Assembly (NCBI RefSeq): GCF_026240095.1
Contig: NZ_JAPIVG010000001.1
Span: forward strand, 992,001 to 1,056,000
Origin: Pedobacter sandarakinus
GTDB taxonomy: Bacteria > Bacteroidota > Bacteroidia > Sphingobacteriales > Sphingobacteriaceae
Direction of reading: 5' to 3'
Length of the DNA: 64,000 bases
Below the pieces are notes generated by a model that was given only the letters and a program-made list of their open reading frames with translations, had not been told where the DNA came from and did not search any database. Positions 16,468-25,669 of this stretch are shown piece by piece. Within the stretch, counting starts at the first letter, position 1. Each line of letters opens with the position of its first letter. Both the position numbers and the translations under genes were made by a program.

Positions 16468-17838
16468 ATGGAAATTGCGATTGCCGCATTGCTTACTGTC
16501 ATTTTAGTTGTACTCATTTTCCTATTCTTCAAAAAGCCAGAGATTCCAATAGGTATTATTTCTGTGGATGATTTTGAAAAACTTAAAGCTGAAAACGACT
16601 CGTTAAAAATTTCATTCGCGAAAGCTGAAGAAAAAATATTAAACGTTAATGCAGAAAAGGAACACATTACCCTTTTACTTAAACAAGAGCAACAACGCCT
16701 GATAGAAGAATTGCAAACCGAAAGAGATCGTTTATCAGATGCCAACCGGGAGTTGGAAAGCACCAAATCATTTTTCCAAGCTGAAAAAGAAAAGTTGGCT
16801 GCTCAGAAGTTGAGTTACGAACAATCTCAAGAGAAATTAAATAAAGATTTTGAACTCATTGCTAATAAAATTCTGGAAGAGAAATCAACTCGTTTTGTAG
16901 AGCAGAATAGAACCAATCTGGATTTGATATTAAATCCATTAAAAGAAAATATTAAAGCTTTTGAAGAGAAAGTTGAAAAGGTTTATAAAGCAGAATCTGA
17001 TGAGCGCAATATTTTAAAAGGTGTGATTTCAGAATTGCAAATTCAAAGCAAACTTATTCAGGAAGACGCTAATAACCTCACCAAGGCATTAAAGGGTGAT
17101 AATAAAAAACAGGGAAACTGGGGTGAAGTGATTTTGGAGAAGGTTTTAGAGAGATCTGGCTTGGTACGGGATCAGGAATATCGCATTCAAGCCTCGCTAA
17201 TATCCGCCGAAGGCGGTCGCTACCAGCCAGATGTAGTAATCGATTTGCCAGACGATAAACATCTAGTTGTTGATGCTAAAGTTAGTTTGGTAGCATACGA
17301 ACGTTATGTATCAGCAGAAATGGAAGACGAACGTGAGGGTTATGTAAAGCAGCATTTGGCGTCTATAAAGCAACACATTCAAGAATTATCATCTAAGAAT
17401 TATCAGGAGTTATATAAAATTAATTCCCCGGATTTTGTTTTGCTGTTCGTTCCAATTGAATCATCTTTCAGTATCGCCGTGCAGAAGGATGCAGAACTAT
17501 TCAACTTCGCATGGGATAGACGTGTGGTTATTGTTAGCCCATCTACGCTGCTTGCTACTTTACGTACCATTGCCAGTATTTGGAAACAAGAAAGACAGAA
17601 TAGAAATGTTATGGAAATTGCCCGTTTAAGCGGTGCGATGTACGATAAATTCGTTGGTTTTGTAGCTGATATGGAAAGTATTGGCAAACATATTAAAAAT
17701 GGACAGGAAGCCTACGATAAGGCATTAAATAAACTATCTATAGGCTCAGGTAATTTAACCAATACTACTGAGAAAATTAAAAAGCTCGGTGCAAAAGCTA
17801 CTAAACAGATTGATATTAAATATTTAGATGGTGAATAG
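16468..17838 (+). CDS. rmuC: DNA recombination protein RmuC
   Basis: A 456-residue protein. There is an N-terminal transmembrane helix (about 3-22), a long Glu/Lys/Gln-rich coiled coil (about 30-140), then the RmuC domain with G-N-W-G-E-V-I-L-E-K-V-L-E-R-S-G-L, Y-Q-P-D-V-V-I-D-L-P and L-V-V-D-A-K-V-S-L, the last two resembling the PD-(D/E)xK nuclease core. RmuC limits sequence inversions between repeats and is thought to cleave DNA. It is convergent with thiL across a strong inverted repeat. Confidence 0.93.
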   Translation: MEIAIAALLTVILVVLIFLFFKKPEIPIGIISVDDFEKLKAENDSLKISFAKAEEKILNVNAEKEHITLLLKQEQQRLIEELQTERDRLSDANRELESTKSFFQAEKEKLAAQKLSYEQSQEKLNKDFELIANKILEEKSTRFVEQNRTNLDLILNPLKENIKAFEEKVEKVYKAESDERNILKGVISELQIQSKLIQEDANNLTKALKGDNKKQGNWGEVILEKVLERSGLVRDQEYRIQASLISAEGGRYQPDVVIDLPDDKHLVVDAKVSLVAYERYVSAEMEDEREGYVKQHLASIKQHIQELSSKNYQELYKINSPDFVLLFVPIESSFSIAVQKDAELFNFAWDRRVVIVSPSTLLATLRTIASIWKQERQNRNVMEIARLSGAMYDKFVGFVADMESIGKHIKNGQEAYDKALNKLSIGSGNLTNTTEKIKKLGAKATKQIDIKYLDGE

Positions 17839-17842
17839 TTGT

Positions 17843-17885
17843 TTTGGTTGATGAACTCGAATAATAGGTGAATTCATCAACCAAA
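17843..17885. terminator. Bidirectional terminator between rmuC and thiL
   Basis: A perfect 13-bp inverted repeat, TTTGGTTGATGAA at 17843-17855 and TTCATCAACCAAA at 17873-17885, lies between convergent stop codons. The AT-rich flanks allow termination in both directions. Confidence 0.75.
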
Positions 17886-17893
17886 TATTTGTA

Positions 17894-18934
17894 TTATTTA
17901 TTAAAAGCATTCCAACCTTGGGCTTTTAATTCATGTACATTATTAGATTTAGAAACCATTTTACAGCCAGAATTTTTATCCGTTACATGTCCGATCACGG
18001 TTATATCTACATCGTGTTTAAGTTTTTTGTAATCATCCTGACTAATCGTGAACAGTAATTCATAATCCTCACCACCACTTAAAGCGCAAACTGTAGGGTC
18101 GATACCAAGTTCCCTGGCGGTTTCATAGGTCATAGGGTCTAAAGGAATCTTCTCTTCGTATATGGTAACGCCTTTATCAGACTGCTCTGCTAAATGCAAA
18201 ATCTCAGAAGCCAGACCATCAGAAACATCAATCATCGAAGTAGGTTTAATATCCATCTCTTCTAAAAGTGCCACAATATCCATCCTGGCCTCAGGTTTCA
18301 GCTGTCTTTCAATAATGTAATCTTTACCTTCTAAATCTGGTTGAATTTGAGGATTTTCTAAGTAGATTAACTTCTCTCGCTCGAGAATTTGCAGACCTAC
18401 ATAAGCACCACCCAAATCTCCTGAAACGCATAGCAAATCGTGTTCCTGTGCACCATTTCTATAGGTAACTTTATCAGCATCGGCATAGCCAATACTGGTA
18501 ATGCTGATTACCAAACCTTGCTTACTTGCTGAGGTATCACCACCAACTAAATCGATGTTGAATTTATTACAAGCCAATTCTATGCCTTTATAAATTTCTT
18601 CTACAGCCTCTAATGGAAATTTACTCGAAAGACCTAAAGAAACAGTAATTTGGCTTGCCTTGCCATTCATCGCATAAATATCACTCAAATTAACCTGAAC
18701 GGCTTTATAACCTAAATGCATCAATGGTACATAGGCTAAATCGAAGTGGATTCCTTCTAGTAACAAGTCTGTAGAAACCAATGTCTGTTTACCTTTGGCA
18801 TCCAAGACAGCGGCATCATCGCCTACGCCTTTTACCGAATAATCGTTTCTAATTTTGAAGTTATTCGTGAGGTGTTTGATCAAGCCAAATTCACCTAACT
18901 CATTTATATCTGTACGTTCTTTATTTTCAAACAT
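17894..18934 (-). CDS. thiL: Thiamine-monophosphate kinase
   Basis: A 346-residue enzyme of the PurM/ThiL fold that phosphorylates thiamine monophosphate to the active cofactor TPP. Motifs: G-V-G-D-D-A-A-V-L near residues 40-48, S-T-D-L-L-L-E-G-I-H-F-D (metal-binding loop), V-G-G-D-T-S-A-S, I-D-V-S-D-G-L-A-S-E and S-G-G-E-D-Y-E-L-L-F. No other thiamine gene is nearby and no TPP riboswitch is recognisable upstream. It lies 35 bp after the symporter gene on the same strand; a small GC hairpin sits just before its start. Confidence 0.94.
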   Translation of the reverse strand: MFENKERTDINELGEFGLIKHLTNNFKIRNDYSVKGVGDDAAVLDAKGKQTLVSTDLLLEGIHFDLAYVPLMHLGYKAVQVNLSDIYAMNGKASQITVSLGLSSKFPLEAVEEIYKGIELACNKFNIDLVGGDTSASKQGLVISITSIGYADADKVTYRNGAQEHDLLCVSGDLGGAYVGLQILEREKLIYLENPQIQPDLEGKDYIIERQLKPEARMDIVALLEEMDIKPTSMIDVSDGLASEILHLAEQSDKGVTIYEEKIPLDPMTYETARELGIDPTVCALSGGEDYELLFTISQDDYKKLKHDVDITVIGHVTDKNSGCKMVSKSNNVHELKAQGWNAFNK

Positions 18935-18944
18935 ATGCTTAAGA

Positions 18945-18957
18945 GGGGCGAAGCCCC
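18945..18957 (-). other. Small GC hairpin before the thiL start
   Basis: On the minus strand GGGGC-TTC-GCCCC folds 11 nt upstream of the thiL ATG. It has no T run, so it may be a remnant terminator of the symporter gene or a structure that dampens thiL translation. Confidence 0.35.
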
Positions 18958-18969
18958 GATTTTTAAAAT

Positions 18970-20253
18970 TTACACTCCAGAAACTGTAGAATTAAAGGGT
19001 ATCTCTGTATCGATATTCTTCTTAACGCTTCTAAACTCCATCCAATTTTTCCCTTCAGTAAACCGTGCTATCAACATGGCAGCAACGTTATCGCCAGTTG
19101 CATTTAACAATGTGGCCATTGGGTCTACCAGGGTACCAATAATCATGGCTGGTGGCAGTGCTTCCGGTGGTAACTGGTAGGCTGAGATCATTAATAATTC
19201 TCCTATATATCCCCCGTTTGGTATGCCACCCTCAACAATACTCACCAATATAGTAATGCCTAAAGCCAAAATTATGGTATCTACATGAACCAGATCTTTG
19301 CCAAAAATAGCAAAAACAACTGCTATCTTAATAATAGAACTAATGCTCGAACCATCTTTATGTAAAGTTGAACCTAGTGGAATGGTGACATTGGCAATAT
19401 AGCTTGGAACACCCATCTTAGTAGCACCCTCTAAATTGGCAGGGATAGTGGCAATACTACTACAGGTACCTATAGATGTTAAAGAAGGAACAATATTATT
19501 TTTCCAAAAGATTTTTATCGCTTTAAAACCGCCGGCAATAAAAGCATATAGGGTAAAGAAAATAATGAAATAAAATGCACCAACACCATAATATAAACCC
19601 AATGCTTTGGCATAAGTACCAAAAAGTTGCGGTCCGAAAACGCCAACCTGATAAGCAAAATAAGCGCCCAAACCAATTGGACCTAACTTCATGATCAAGA
19701 TAATCAGTCTCTTCATCACCTCGTTGCCCGACACCAGGAAATTTTTAAAGCCATCGCCTTCTTTACCTGAGTAAAGGGTAGAAAAACCAACCAGTACCGA
19801 GAAGATAATTAAAGCCAGCATGTTCTTTCTACTGCCAATTTCAAAGAACTCGCCGACGGTTAATAACTGGGTAATTTGCTCGCCAAACGATTGCATTTTT
19901 CCATGATCTGTAGGTATAGGACTGTTGGCAAGTGACTGGTGAATAGGAAAAACCCAGGTAGCTGCTAAAGTTAACAATGCAGAGATTAACACAGTAGATA
20001 GAAAAACAAGTACCATTACCGTAAGCAATTTACCTAGTTTCTTCGTCCTATCTATATTTGCTATTGCAGATGAAACGGCAAAAAATACCAAAGGAATTAC
20101 AGCTGTAAATAGCAAATTCAAAAATATATCCCCTAACGGTTTTATACTTTCAACTTGCTTTCCAAAAATTAAGCCTACAATGCTGCCAACAGTTATACCT
20201 GCAAGTAGCCACAACAAGCCAGCATAATTCTTAAGAATATTAATTGCTTTCAT
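18970..20253 (-). CDS. Dicarboxylate/amino acid:cation symporter (DAACS family)
   Basis: A 427-residue integral membrane protein with about eight transmembrane helices and two re-entrant loops. The DAACS signature is seen in T-I-P-L-G-S-T-L-H-K-D-G-S-S (hairpin 1/TM7 region) and in the C-terminal P-N-G-G-Y-I-G and T-G-D-N-V-A-A-M-L. This family takes up glutamate, aspartate or C4-dicarboxylates with Na+ or H+. Since nadA lies immediately upstream (57 bp) on the same strand, uptake of aspartate for NAD synthesis is an attractive but unproven link. It may form a nadA-symporter-thiL unit. Confidence 0.9.
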   Translation of the reverse strand: MKAINILKNYAGLLWLLAGITVGSIVGLIFGKQVESIKPLGDIFLNLLFTAVIPLVFFAVSSAIANIDRTKKLGKLLTVMVLVFLSTVLISALLTLAATWVFPIHQSLANSPIPTDHGKMQSFGEQITQLLTVGEFFEIGSRKNMLALIIFSVLVGFSTLYSGKEGDGFKNFLVSGNEVMKRLIILIMKLGPIGLGAYFAYQVGVFGPQLFGTYAKALGLYYGVGAFYFIIFFTLYAFIAGGFKAIKIFWKNNIVPSLTSIGTCSSIATIPANLEGATKMGVPSYIANVTIPLGSTLHKDGSSISSIIKIAVVFAIFGKDLVHVDTIILALGITILVSIVEGGIPNGGYIGELLMISAYQLPPEALPPAMIIGTLVDPMATLLNATGDNVAAMLIARFTEGKNWMEFRSVKKNIDTEIPFNSTVSGV

Positions 20254-20310
20254 TTTTTTGTTTTACCATATTGTAAAATATTTTGGCAACTAGGCTTACT
20301 ATGCTTTGGT

Positions 20311-21309
20311 CTATAATCCTAATTCTGCAGAAATATCAAGCATGCGCTGAATTGGTTTACGTGCTTGTTCGATAATATGTTCAGGTACAGTAACTTCGGG
20401 CATGCCATTTTTAATACATAGATACAATTTTTCTAAAGTATTTCTTTTCATGTAAGGGCAATCGTTACAAGCACAACTGTTATTTGGCGGCGCTGGTATA
20501 AAAGTTTTCGTCGGATTGGCTTTTTCCATCTGATGAATAATTCCACTTTCTGTAGCAACAATAAATTCTGTCGCCGGATTAGAAATGGTATACTTCAACA
20601 GTCCTGTAGTAGATCCAATATAATCCGCCATCTTCAAAACGACTTCTTCACATTCCGGATGCGCTATAAATTTAGCATTTGGATGGCGTTCTTTCAGTTT
20701 CGTAATTTTCTCTTGCGAAAAAATCTCATGTACCATACAAGCACCGTTCCAAAGCACTAAATCTCTACCTGTTTTCTTCGCAACATAAGCACCTAAATTC
20801 CTATCCGGCCCGAAAATTATTTTTTGATCTTTAGGTAAACTTTCTACAATTTGAACCGCATTGGTAGACGTACAAACAATATCACTTAAAGCTTTTAATT
20901 CAGCCGTACAGTTCACGTAAGTAATTACCAAATGATCTGGATATTTTTCTTTAAACTTTCTGAATAGATGTGGTGGACAACTATCTGCTAAAGAACAACC
21001 CGCCTTCACATCTGGCAACAATACTTTTTTAGAAGGGGAGAGGATTTTCGCTGTTTCTGCCATGAAGTGAACACCAGCAAAAACAATTACATCAGCATCT
21101 GTTTTAGCGGCTTCTTGCGATAAACCTAAACTATCACCAATATAATCTGCAATATCTTGTATATCAGGTTCTTGGTAGTAATGCGCCAGGATGATTGCAT
21201 TCTTTTCCTTTTTCAATTTTTCGATTTCAACAAACAGATCGAGTGTCGGATCGATTTCTTCATCTACAAAACCTTTTTTATTGATTTCTTCTAAGACATC
21301 TATGTTCAT
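20311..21309 (-). CDS. nadA: Quinolinate synthase
   Basis: A 332-residue [4Fe-4S] enzyme that condenses iminoaspartate (made by NadB) with dihydroxyacetone phosphate to quinolinate, in de novo NAD synthesis. Motifs: L-A-H-Y-Y-Q near 43-48, the cluster Cys residues in [17 protein letters not shown] and [12 protein letters not shown], and [12 protein letters not shown]. It is divergent from nadB across 448 bp. A -7 element at 21344-21351 supports its own promoter. Confidence 0.96.
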   Translation of the reverse strand: MNIDVLEEINKKGFVDEEIDPTLDLFVEIEKLKKEKNAIILAHYYQEPDIQDIADYIGDSLGLSQEAAKTDADVIVFAGVHFMAETAKILSPSKKVLLPDVKAGCSLADSCPPHLFRKFKEKYPDHLVITYVNCTAELKALSDIVCTSTNAVQIVESLPKDQKIIFGPDRNLGAYVAKKTGRDLVLWNGACMVHEIFSQEKITKLKERHPNAKFIAHPECEEVVLKMADYIGSTTGLLKYTISNPATEFIVATESGIIHQMEKANPTKTFIPAPPNNSCACNDCPYMKRNTLEKLYLCIKNGMPEVTVPEHIIEQARKPIQRMLDISAELGL

Positions 21310-21343
21310 TTGCTTATTTTACTTTTTTCATTTTGACGTTGTT

Positions 21344-21351
21344 CAAAGATA
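21344..21351 (-). promoter_or_regulatory. -7 element of nadA (TATCTTTG)
   Basis: Exact TAnnTTTG match on the minus strand, 34 nt before the nadA ATG. Confidence 0.55.
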
Positions 21352-21722
21352 AGGCTTTCCACGTCTCAATAATTAATAAGTTATTTTAAATAAATAAATC
21401 TTGTTTGTTTATTAGTGTGTTAGTATTGTTGGCAAGTTTCATAAAAAAATTCTTTTAAATGAGTTGTTAATCGTTTACTAACATTAAGATTACATTTTTT
21501 AAATATGATAAGATTGATTTTCAGCACTATCTAGAAATGAGTTAAATTTTATCAATATTGGAATGTTAATTGTTTACAACTGTATAAAAAGTTAATTACC
21601 TCAATAAAACTGCTTAAAAATTGGGTAAAAGATTGTGGCAAATTCCGTTTTTAGAGTAGCTTTAAACATTCAAATTTTTTTGTTAGTCTTATTTATACAT
21701 TAAGCTAACAGTTGTTCTATAG

Positions 21723-21741
21723 TTATCAACAGGGTTGATAA
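21723..21741. promoter_or_regulatory. 19-bp palindrome upstream of nadB (candidate operator)
   Basis: TTATCAACAGGGTTGATAA has perfect 8-bp arms around AGG and ends 16 bp before the nadB ATG. It could bind a dimeric NAD-responsive repressor or form a leader hairpin. The regulator is not in this window. Confidence 0.5.
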
Positions 21742-21757
21742 AGTAAAGGTTTTTTAG

Positions 21758-23344
21758 ATGAGAAAAGTAGATTTTCTGGTAATTGGTTCAGGGATAGCAG
21801 GTTTAAGTTTTGCACTTAAAGCAGCCAAGTTTGGTAAGGTTTTAATTGTTACAAAATCAAACGAGGATGAATCTAACACTAAATATGCGCAAGGTGGGGT
21901 AGCGGTAGTGGTAGATAAAGATGATTCTTTTGAAAAACACATCCAAGATACCTTGATTGCCGGAGATGGTTTGTGTGATAGAAGTATTGTTGAAATCGTT
22001 GTAAAAGAGGGTCCTCAGCGTATTCAGGAGATTATAGACTATGGCATTAACTTCGATAAAGACAATGCTGGATTTTATGATTTAGCTAAAGAAGGTGGCC
22101 ACTCTGAACACCGGGTTTTGCACTATAAAGACATTACTGGGTACGAGATTGAAAGGGTATTATTAAAGGAAATTCACGAGAACCCCAACATAGAGATATT
22201 AACACACTACTTTGCACTCGAGTTAATTACCCAACATCACCTTGGTGCCTTTGTGGATAAACGTACTGAAGATATTAACTGTTATGGTATATATGCCTTT
22301 AACACAGAGCTTAACGATGTTGAAAAGATTGTGGCAAACATAACGGTAATGGCATCTGGCGGCGCCGGTCATGTCTATTCTGCTACAACCAACCCAGTAA
22401 TTGCTACCGGCGATGGCATGGCGATGGTTTATCGGGCCAAGGGAAAAGTTAGAAATATGGAATTCATACAGTTTCATCCAACAGCATTGTATCACCCTGG
22501 TGAGTATCCATCATTCCTGATTAGTGAGGCTGTTAGGGGTTTTGGAGGTGTGCTTCGTCGTAAAAACGGCGAAGAATTTATGCATGAGTATGATGATAGA
22601 AGGTCTTTAGCACCAAGGGATATTGTTGCAAGAGCTGTAGATGCAGAGATGAAAAAGTCTGGTGACGACTTTGTTTACCTCGACATTACGATGCGTACGA
22701 AAGCAGATATTTTGAAACATTTTCCTAATATCTACGCCAAGTGCCTATCTATCGGTATAGATATGACTAAAGATTATATTCCGGTTACCCCTGCATCACA
22801 TTATATGTGTGGGGGGATTTTAGTAGATGAATATGGAAGATCGTCAATCAAGAACCTTTATGCTTGCGGAGAGTGCAGCTCTACAGGCTTGCATGGTGCA
22901 AATCGTTTAGCTTCTAATTCGCTTTTAGAAGCCACAGTATTTGCTCACCGTATTTATCAGGATGCCATCGAAAACTTCAAACAAAATGTTATTCCTGAAG
23001 CCATTCCGGAGTGGGACTCTAAAGGGGTAACGCAGACGAATGAAGATATTTTAGTTACGCATAACCTGAGGGAGTTACAAAAAATAATGGGTGATTACGT
23101 AGGTATAGTTCGCTCAGATTTTAGACTAGACAGGGCGCTGCGGAGATTGTTTTTAATTTATCAGGAAACTGAAGAATTTTATAAAATGAATAAGGTTTCT
23201 GTAAAGTTGTGCGAATTAAGAAATGTTATTCAAACGGCTTACCTGGTGATCAAATCGGCGATGCAGCGCAAGGAAAGTAGAGGGTTACATTTCACCACAG
23301 ATTATCCTAAACACGCAAACTCACTCATTGATACTGTATTGTAA
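21758..23344 (+). CDS. nadB: L-aspartate oxidase
   Basis: A 528-residue flavoprotein of the succinate dehydrogenase/fumarate reductase group that oxidises L-aspartate to iminoaspartate for NadA. Motifs: N-terminal F-L-V-I-G-S-G-I-A-G-L-S (FAD), T-K-Y-A-Q-G-G-V-A, E-G-G-H-S-E-H-R-V-L-H, F-I-Q-F-H-P-T-A-L, S-H-Y-M-C-G-G-I (active-site His) and the C-terminal G-L-H-G-A-N-R-L-A-S-N-S-L-L-E signature. It stands alone on the plus strand, opposite nadA, its pathway partner. Confidence 0.96.
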   Translation: MRKVDFLVIGSGIAGLSFALKAAKFGKVLIVTKSNEDESNTKYAQGGVAVVVDKDDSFEKHIQDTLIAGDGLCDRSIVEIVVKEGPQRIQEIIDYGINFDKDNAGFYDLAKEGGHSEHRVLHYKDITGYEIERVLLKEIHENPNIEILTHYFALELITQHHLGAFVDKRTEDINCYGIYAFNTELNDVEKIVANITVMASGGAGHVYSATTNPVIATGDGMAMVYRAKGKVRNMEFIQFHPTALYHPGEYPSFLISEAVRGFGGVLRRKNGEEFMHEYDDRRSLAPRDIVARAVDAEMKKSGDDFVYLDITMRTKADILKHFPNIYAKCLSIGIDMTKDYIPVTPASHYMCGGILVDEYGRSSIKNLYACGECSSTGLHGANRLASNSLLEATVFAHRIYQDAIENFKQNVIPEAIPEWDSKGVTQTNEDILVTHNLRELQKIMGDYVGIVRSDFRLDRALRRLFLIYQETEEFYKMNKVSVKLCELRNVIQTAYLVIKSAMQRKESRGLHFTTDYPKHANSLIDTVL

Positions 23345-23398
23345 TATCAGTTATAAACCCATAGTTTTAATCATTTATATACCTCAATACCATTCCTT

Positions 23399-23929
23399 AT
23401 GCCACTCATTCTTCCTGTGAAAGGTAAATATCCAGTAATCGGAAAAGATAATTTTATAGCGGATAATGCCACCATCGTTGGCGATGTTGTTATCGGTGAG
23501 AATTGTTCGGTTTGGTTTAATGCTGTTATCAGGGGTGATGTTAATAGCATTACAATCGGAAATGAGTCTAACATTCAAGATGGGGCCGTTATTCACGCCA
23601 CATACTTAAAGGCAGCTACCCAGATCGGTAACAGGGTATCGGTTGGGCATAACGCTATTGTCCATGGTTGCACGGTGCATGATCATGTATTGATCGGTAT
23701 GGGTGCCATCATAATGGATCATGTTAGTATAGAACCATATTGCATTATCGCTGCCGGATCAGTGGTTCTGGAGAATACCGTCTGCGAGACCGGGTTTCTT
23801 TATGCAGGCACACCTGCTAAAAAAATTAAGCCCATTACCGAGGAGCAAAAAGCATTGTTAGATAAACTACCCGATAATTATGTGATGTATGCAGGTTGGT
23901 TTACTCATCCTTTGGAGGAGGAGGAATAG
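23399..23929 (+). CDS. Gamma-class carbonic anhydrase-like hexapeptide-repeat protein
   Basis: A 176-residue left-handed beta-helix protein of the gamma-CA/YrdA/PaaY group. Repeats such as I-V-G-D-V-V-I, C-S-V-W-F-N-A-V-I-R-G-D and I-Q-D-G-A-V-I-H are followed by V-S-V-G-H-N-A-I-V-H-G, giving the His ligands of a trimer-interface metal site. The C-terminal helix starts at about residue 140. Whether it hydrates CO2 is untested. The last 29 bp overlap the end of the opposing lipoprotein gene. Confidence 0.88.
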   Translation: MPLILPVKGKYPVIGKDNFIADNATIVGDVVIGENCSVWFNAVIRGDVNSITIGNESNIQDGAVIHATYLKAATQIGNRVSVGHNAIVHGCTVHDHVLIGMGAIIMDHVSIEPYCIIAAGSVVLENTVCETGFLYAGTPAKKIKPITEEQKALLDKLPDNYVMYAGWFTHPLEEEE

Positions 23930-25547
23930 TTAAGTTATCTACCCTTTCCCAATTTGCCCTAAGTGATTTTTCCTCCGGAGAATACCAGATTTTTTCAGGT
24001 TGTTTGCCGGTTGCCACGTTTCCAGTATCCCAAATGCCATTTCTGTTTTCATCATAAATCACCCTCACAAAATATTTTCCTGCCGGATAATTTGCAAAAT
24101 TCAGCGCACCATTTTTAGTTATTGTGTAGCTTTTAATGGTATTTTTCTTTTCATCGATGAATTCAACCAGGTAACTTTTTGTTGTATCTGGGAGTGTTAC
24201 GTTAAGCGCTAGTGTGCCATAACTATCTGTAGTTTCCAACGTGAAGCTTTTATTGATTTCCTTGTTTTTAACATTGAAAATACCAGTAAATGCTCCGGGA
24301 CTAAATTTTATATCGTAAGTACGCTTATTCTTCCAGGTATATTTCAGATAGTATTTTAGAAAATCTACACTGTCTTTTATCAATTCAAAATTTGTGCGTT
24401 TTACAGAATCTTCTAATAAGGTAATTTTTGACGCATCTGCCATAGTTATAGGGAAGTTTAAAAGCAATGTGTATCGCTGATAAGGATTAAGCTTCCCGCC
24501 AGCGGTATTATCCGTAATGGTTAAATCTCTACTATACGTATCTTTTTTACCTCTGCTAAAATTTACAGTCTGTATTACCTTACCCTGTTCTTGCAGTGCC
24601 ACCTTAACCGAATCAAATGACAAATTATTCAGCCAAACTTTAGCAGTATCGTTGGTTTTGTTGAAGTAAACAAACTTTCCTACATCTGCCGCTGGCGGAT
24701 CCATCACAGTGATTTTGGGTTGCTTAAGCCTTTGATTGAACATGAGCGATATGCTACCATCATTATTAAGTTTCCTATCTAATACCCTAAACTCTGGAGC
24801 AAGCTCTTTAAAAACCTGTAGGTTAATATTTTCTATATTTTTATCGATAACCACGGGTTCGTTAAGGAATCCAACTTCATCTGATAATTGCTGGTAAATC
24901 TTATCTCCACCTCCCTGGGCTTCTTTAAGCGCATATACTTTATAGGTACCTTTACGCAGATTATTGATCTTGTAAAGGCCTGAGCTATCAGTGAGTGTAT
25001 AAATAGATGGTCTTCTTTTCCCAAATAATGTATCCCTTTCAATCGGTAGGATAAATACTGAAGCTTCCTTTTCTGTTTCGCCCGAAAGCGCACTGGTAAC
25101 TTTACCACTGATAGACAACGAATCGATTTCATCACCAGTGGAAAACACGTAAGACAAATTCTTTAAAATATTATTCTCATTAATGTCTGCTATCGCTTTC
25201 CCAAAATTCAGGGTATAAGTTGTATTTTTCTCTAGTGAGTCCTGGAAAGCAATTTCGAGTGTTTTTTTCCTTGTCGTAAGAATAGGAGGCTGTTCTTGGT
25301 CTGGCGAAATTGAAAATTCTTTAAACTCGTCATTCAATTTAAAATATTCATCAAATTCAATTATAATTTTCTTAGCACTAAAATTTCTGGTCAAATTCTT
25401 TGGTGTCATATTTAACACCTTAGGTGGTTTGGTATCTCTTGGTCCTCCTTGTGGAGTTTGCATGCTTGCACAACCAGCAATGAGCACTAACATCAATGAA
25501 ATGATGAAAATTTTGGTATTAAAATAATGGCTCCCTAAAATTGACAT
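23901..25547 (-). CDS. Ig-like (Big_5/SbsA-type) lipoprotein
   Basis: A 548-residue protein. A signal peptide with lipobox L-I-A-G-C (Cys about residue 26) is followed by P-Q-G-G-P-R-D-T-K-P-P-K-V, typical of Bacteroidota Ig-like lipoproteins. Residues about 40-130 form a Big_5/SbsA-like domain (F-D-E-Y-F-K-L, then Y-T-L-N-F-G-K-A-I-A-D-I-N-E-N-N). Further beta-rich repeats follow, and the C-terminus has D-E-N-R-N-G-I-W-D-T-G-N with Y-F-V-R-V-I-Y. It is probably anchored in the outer membrane; the function is unknown. The tail (four Pro, then K-D-E) is read antisense to the poly-Glu tail of the carbonic anhydrase gene. Confidence 0.82.
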   Translation of the reverse strand: MSILGSHYFNTKIFIISLMLVLIAGCASMQTPQGGPRDTKPPKVLNMTPKNLTRNFSAKKIIIEFDEYFKLNDEFKEFSISPDQEQPPILTTRKKTLEIAFQDSLEKNTTYTLNFGKAIADINENNILKNLSYVFSTGDEIDSLSISGKVTSALSGETEKEASVFILPIERDTLFGKRRPSIYTLTDSSGLYKINNLRKGTYKVYALKEAQGGGDKIYQQLSDEVGFLNEPVVIDKNIENINLQVFKELAPEFRVLDRKLNNDGSISLMFNQRLKQPKITVMDPPAADVGKFVYFNKTNDTAKVWLNNLSFDSVKVALQEQGKVIQTVNFSRGKKDTYSRDLTITDNTAGGKLNPYQRYTLLLNFPITMADASKITLLEDSVKRTNFELIKDSVDFLKYYLKYTWKNKRTYDIKFSPGAFTGIFNVKNKEINKSFTLETTDSYGTLALNVTLPDTTKSYLVEFIDEKKNTIKSYTITKNGALNFANYPAGKYFVRVIYDENRNGIWDTGNVATGKQPEKIWYSPEEKSLRANWERVDNLTIPPPPKDE

Positions 25548-25669
25548 GTTTTAAGCGTTTAAATCGATTTTAAGTGAATTATGAATGATATCATTAAATT
25601 ATATTTTTAATGCTTTATAACGAATATAATAGATCTTTATTTTTAATATTATAAATACCTGATTATCAA

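Larger units (their letters stand above)
21310..21757. other. Long AT-rich nadA/nadB divergent control region
   Basis: These 448 bp hold no gene I can support. They contain the nadA -7 element, a 14-bp direct repeat (TGTTAATCGTTTAC at 21465-21478 and TGTTAATTGTTTAC at 21564-21577, one mismatch) and a 19-bp palindrome just before nadB. The length and repeats suggest shared regulation of the two NAD genes. Confidence 0.6.

Noticed and set aside
18935..18969. TPP riboswitch in front of thiL
   Set aside because: The gap is only 35 bp and lacks the conserved CTGAGA and ACCTGATC-type elements; it holds only a small hairpin.
21723..21731. DnaA box (TTATCAACA) and possible oriC in the nadA/nadB gap
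   Set aside because: One mismatch to the consensus, a single copy, and it is better explained as one arm of the 19-bp palindrome. No cluster of boxes is seen.
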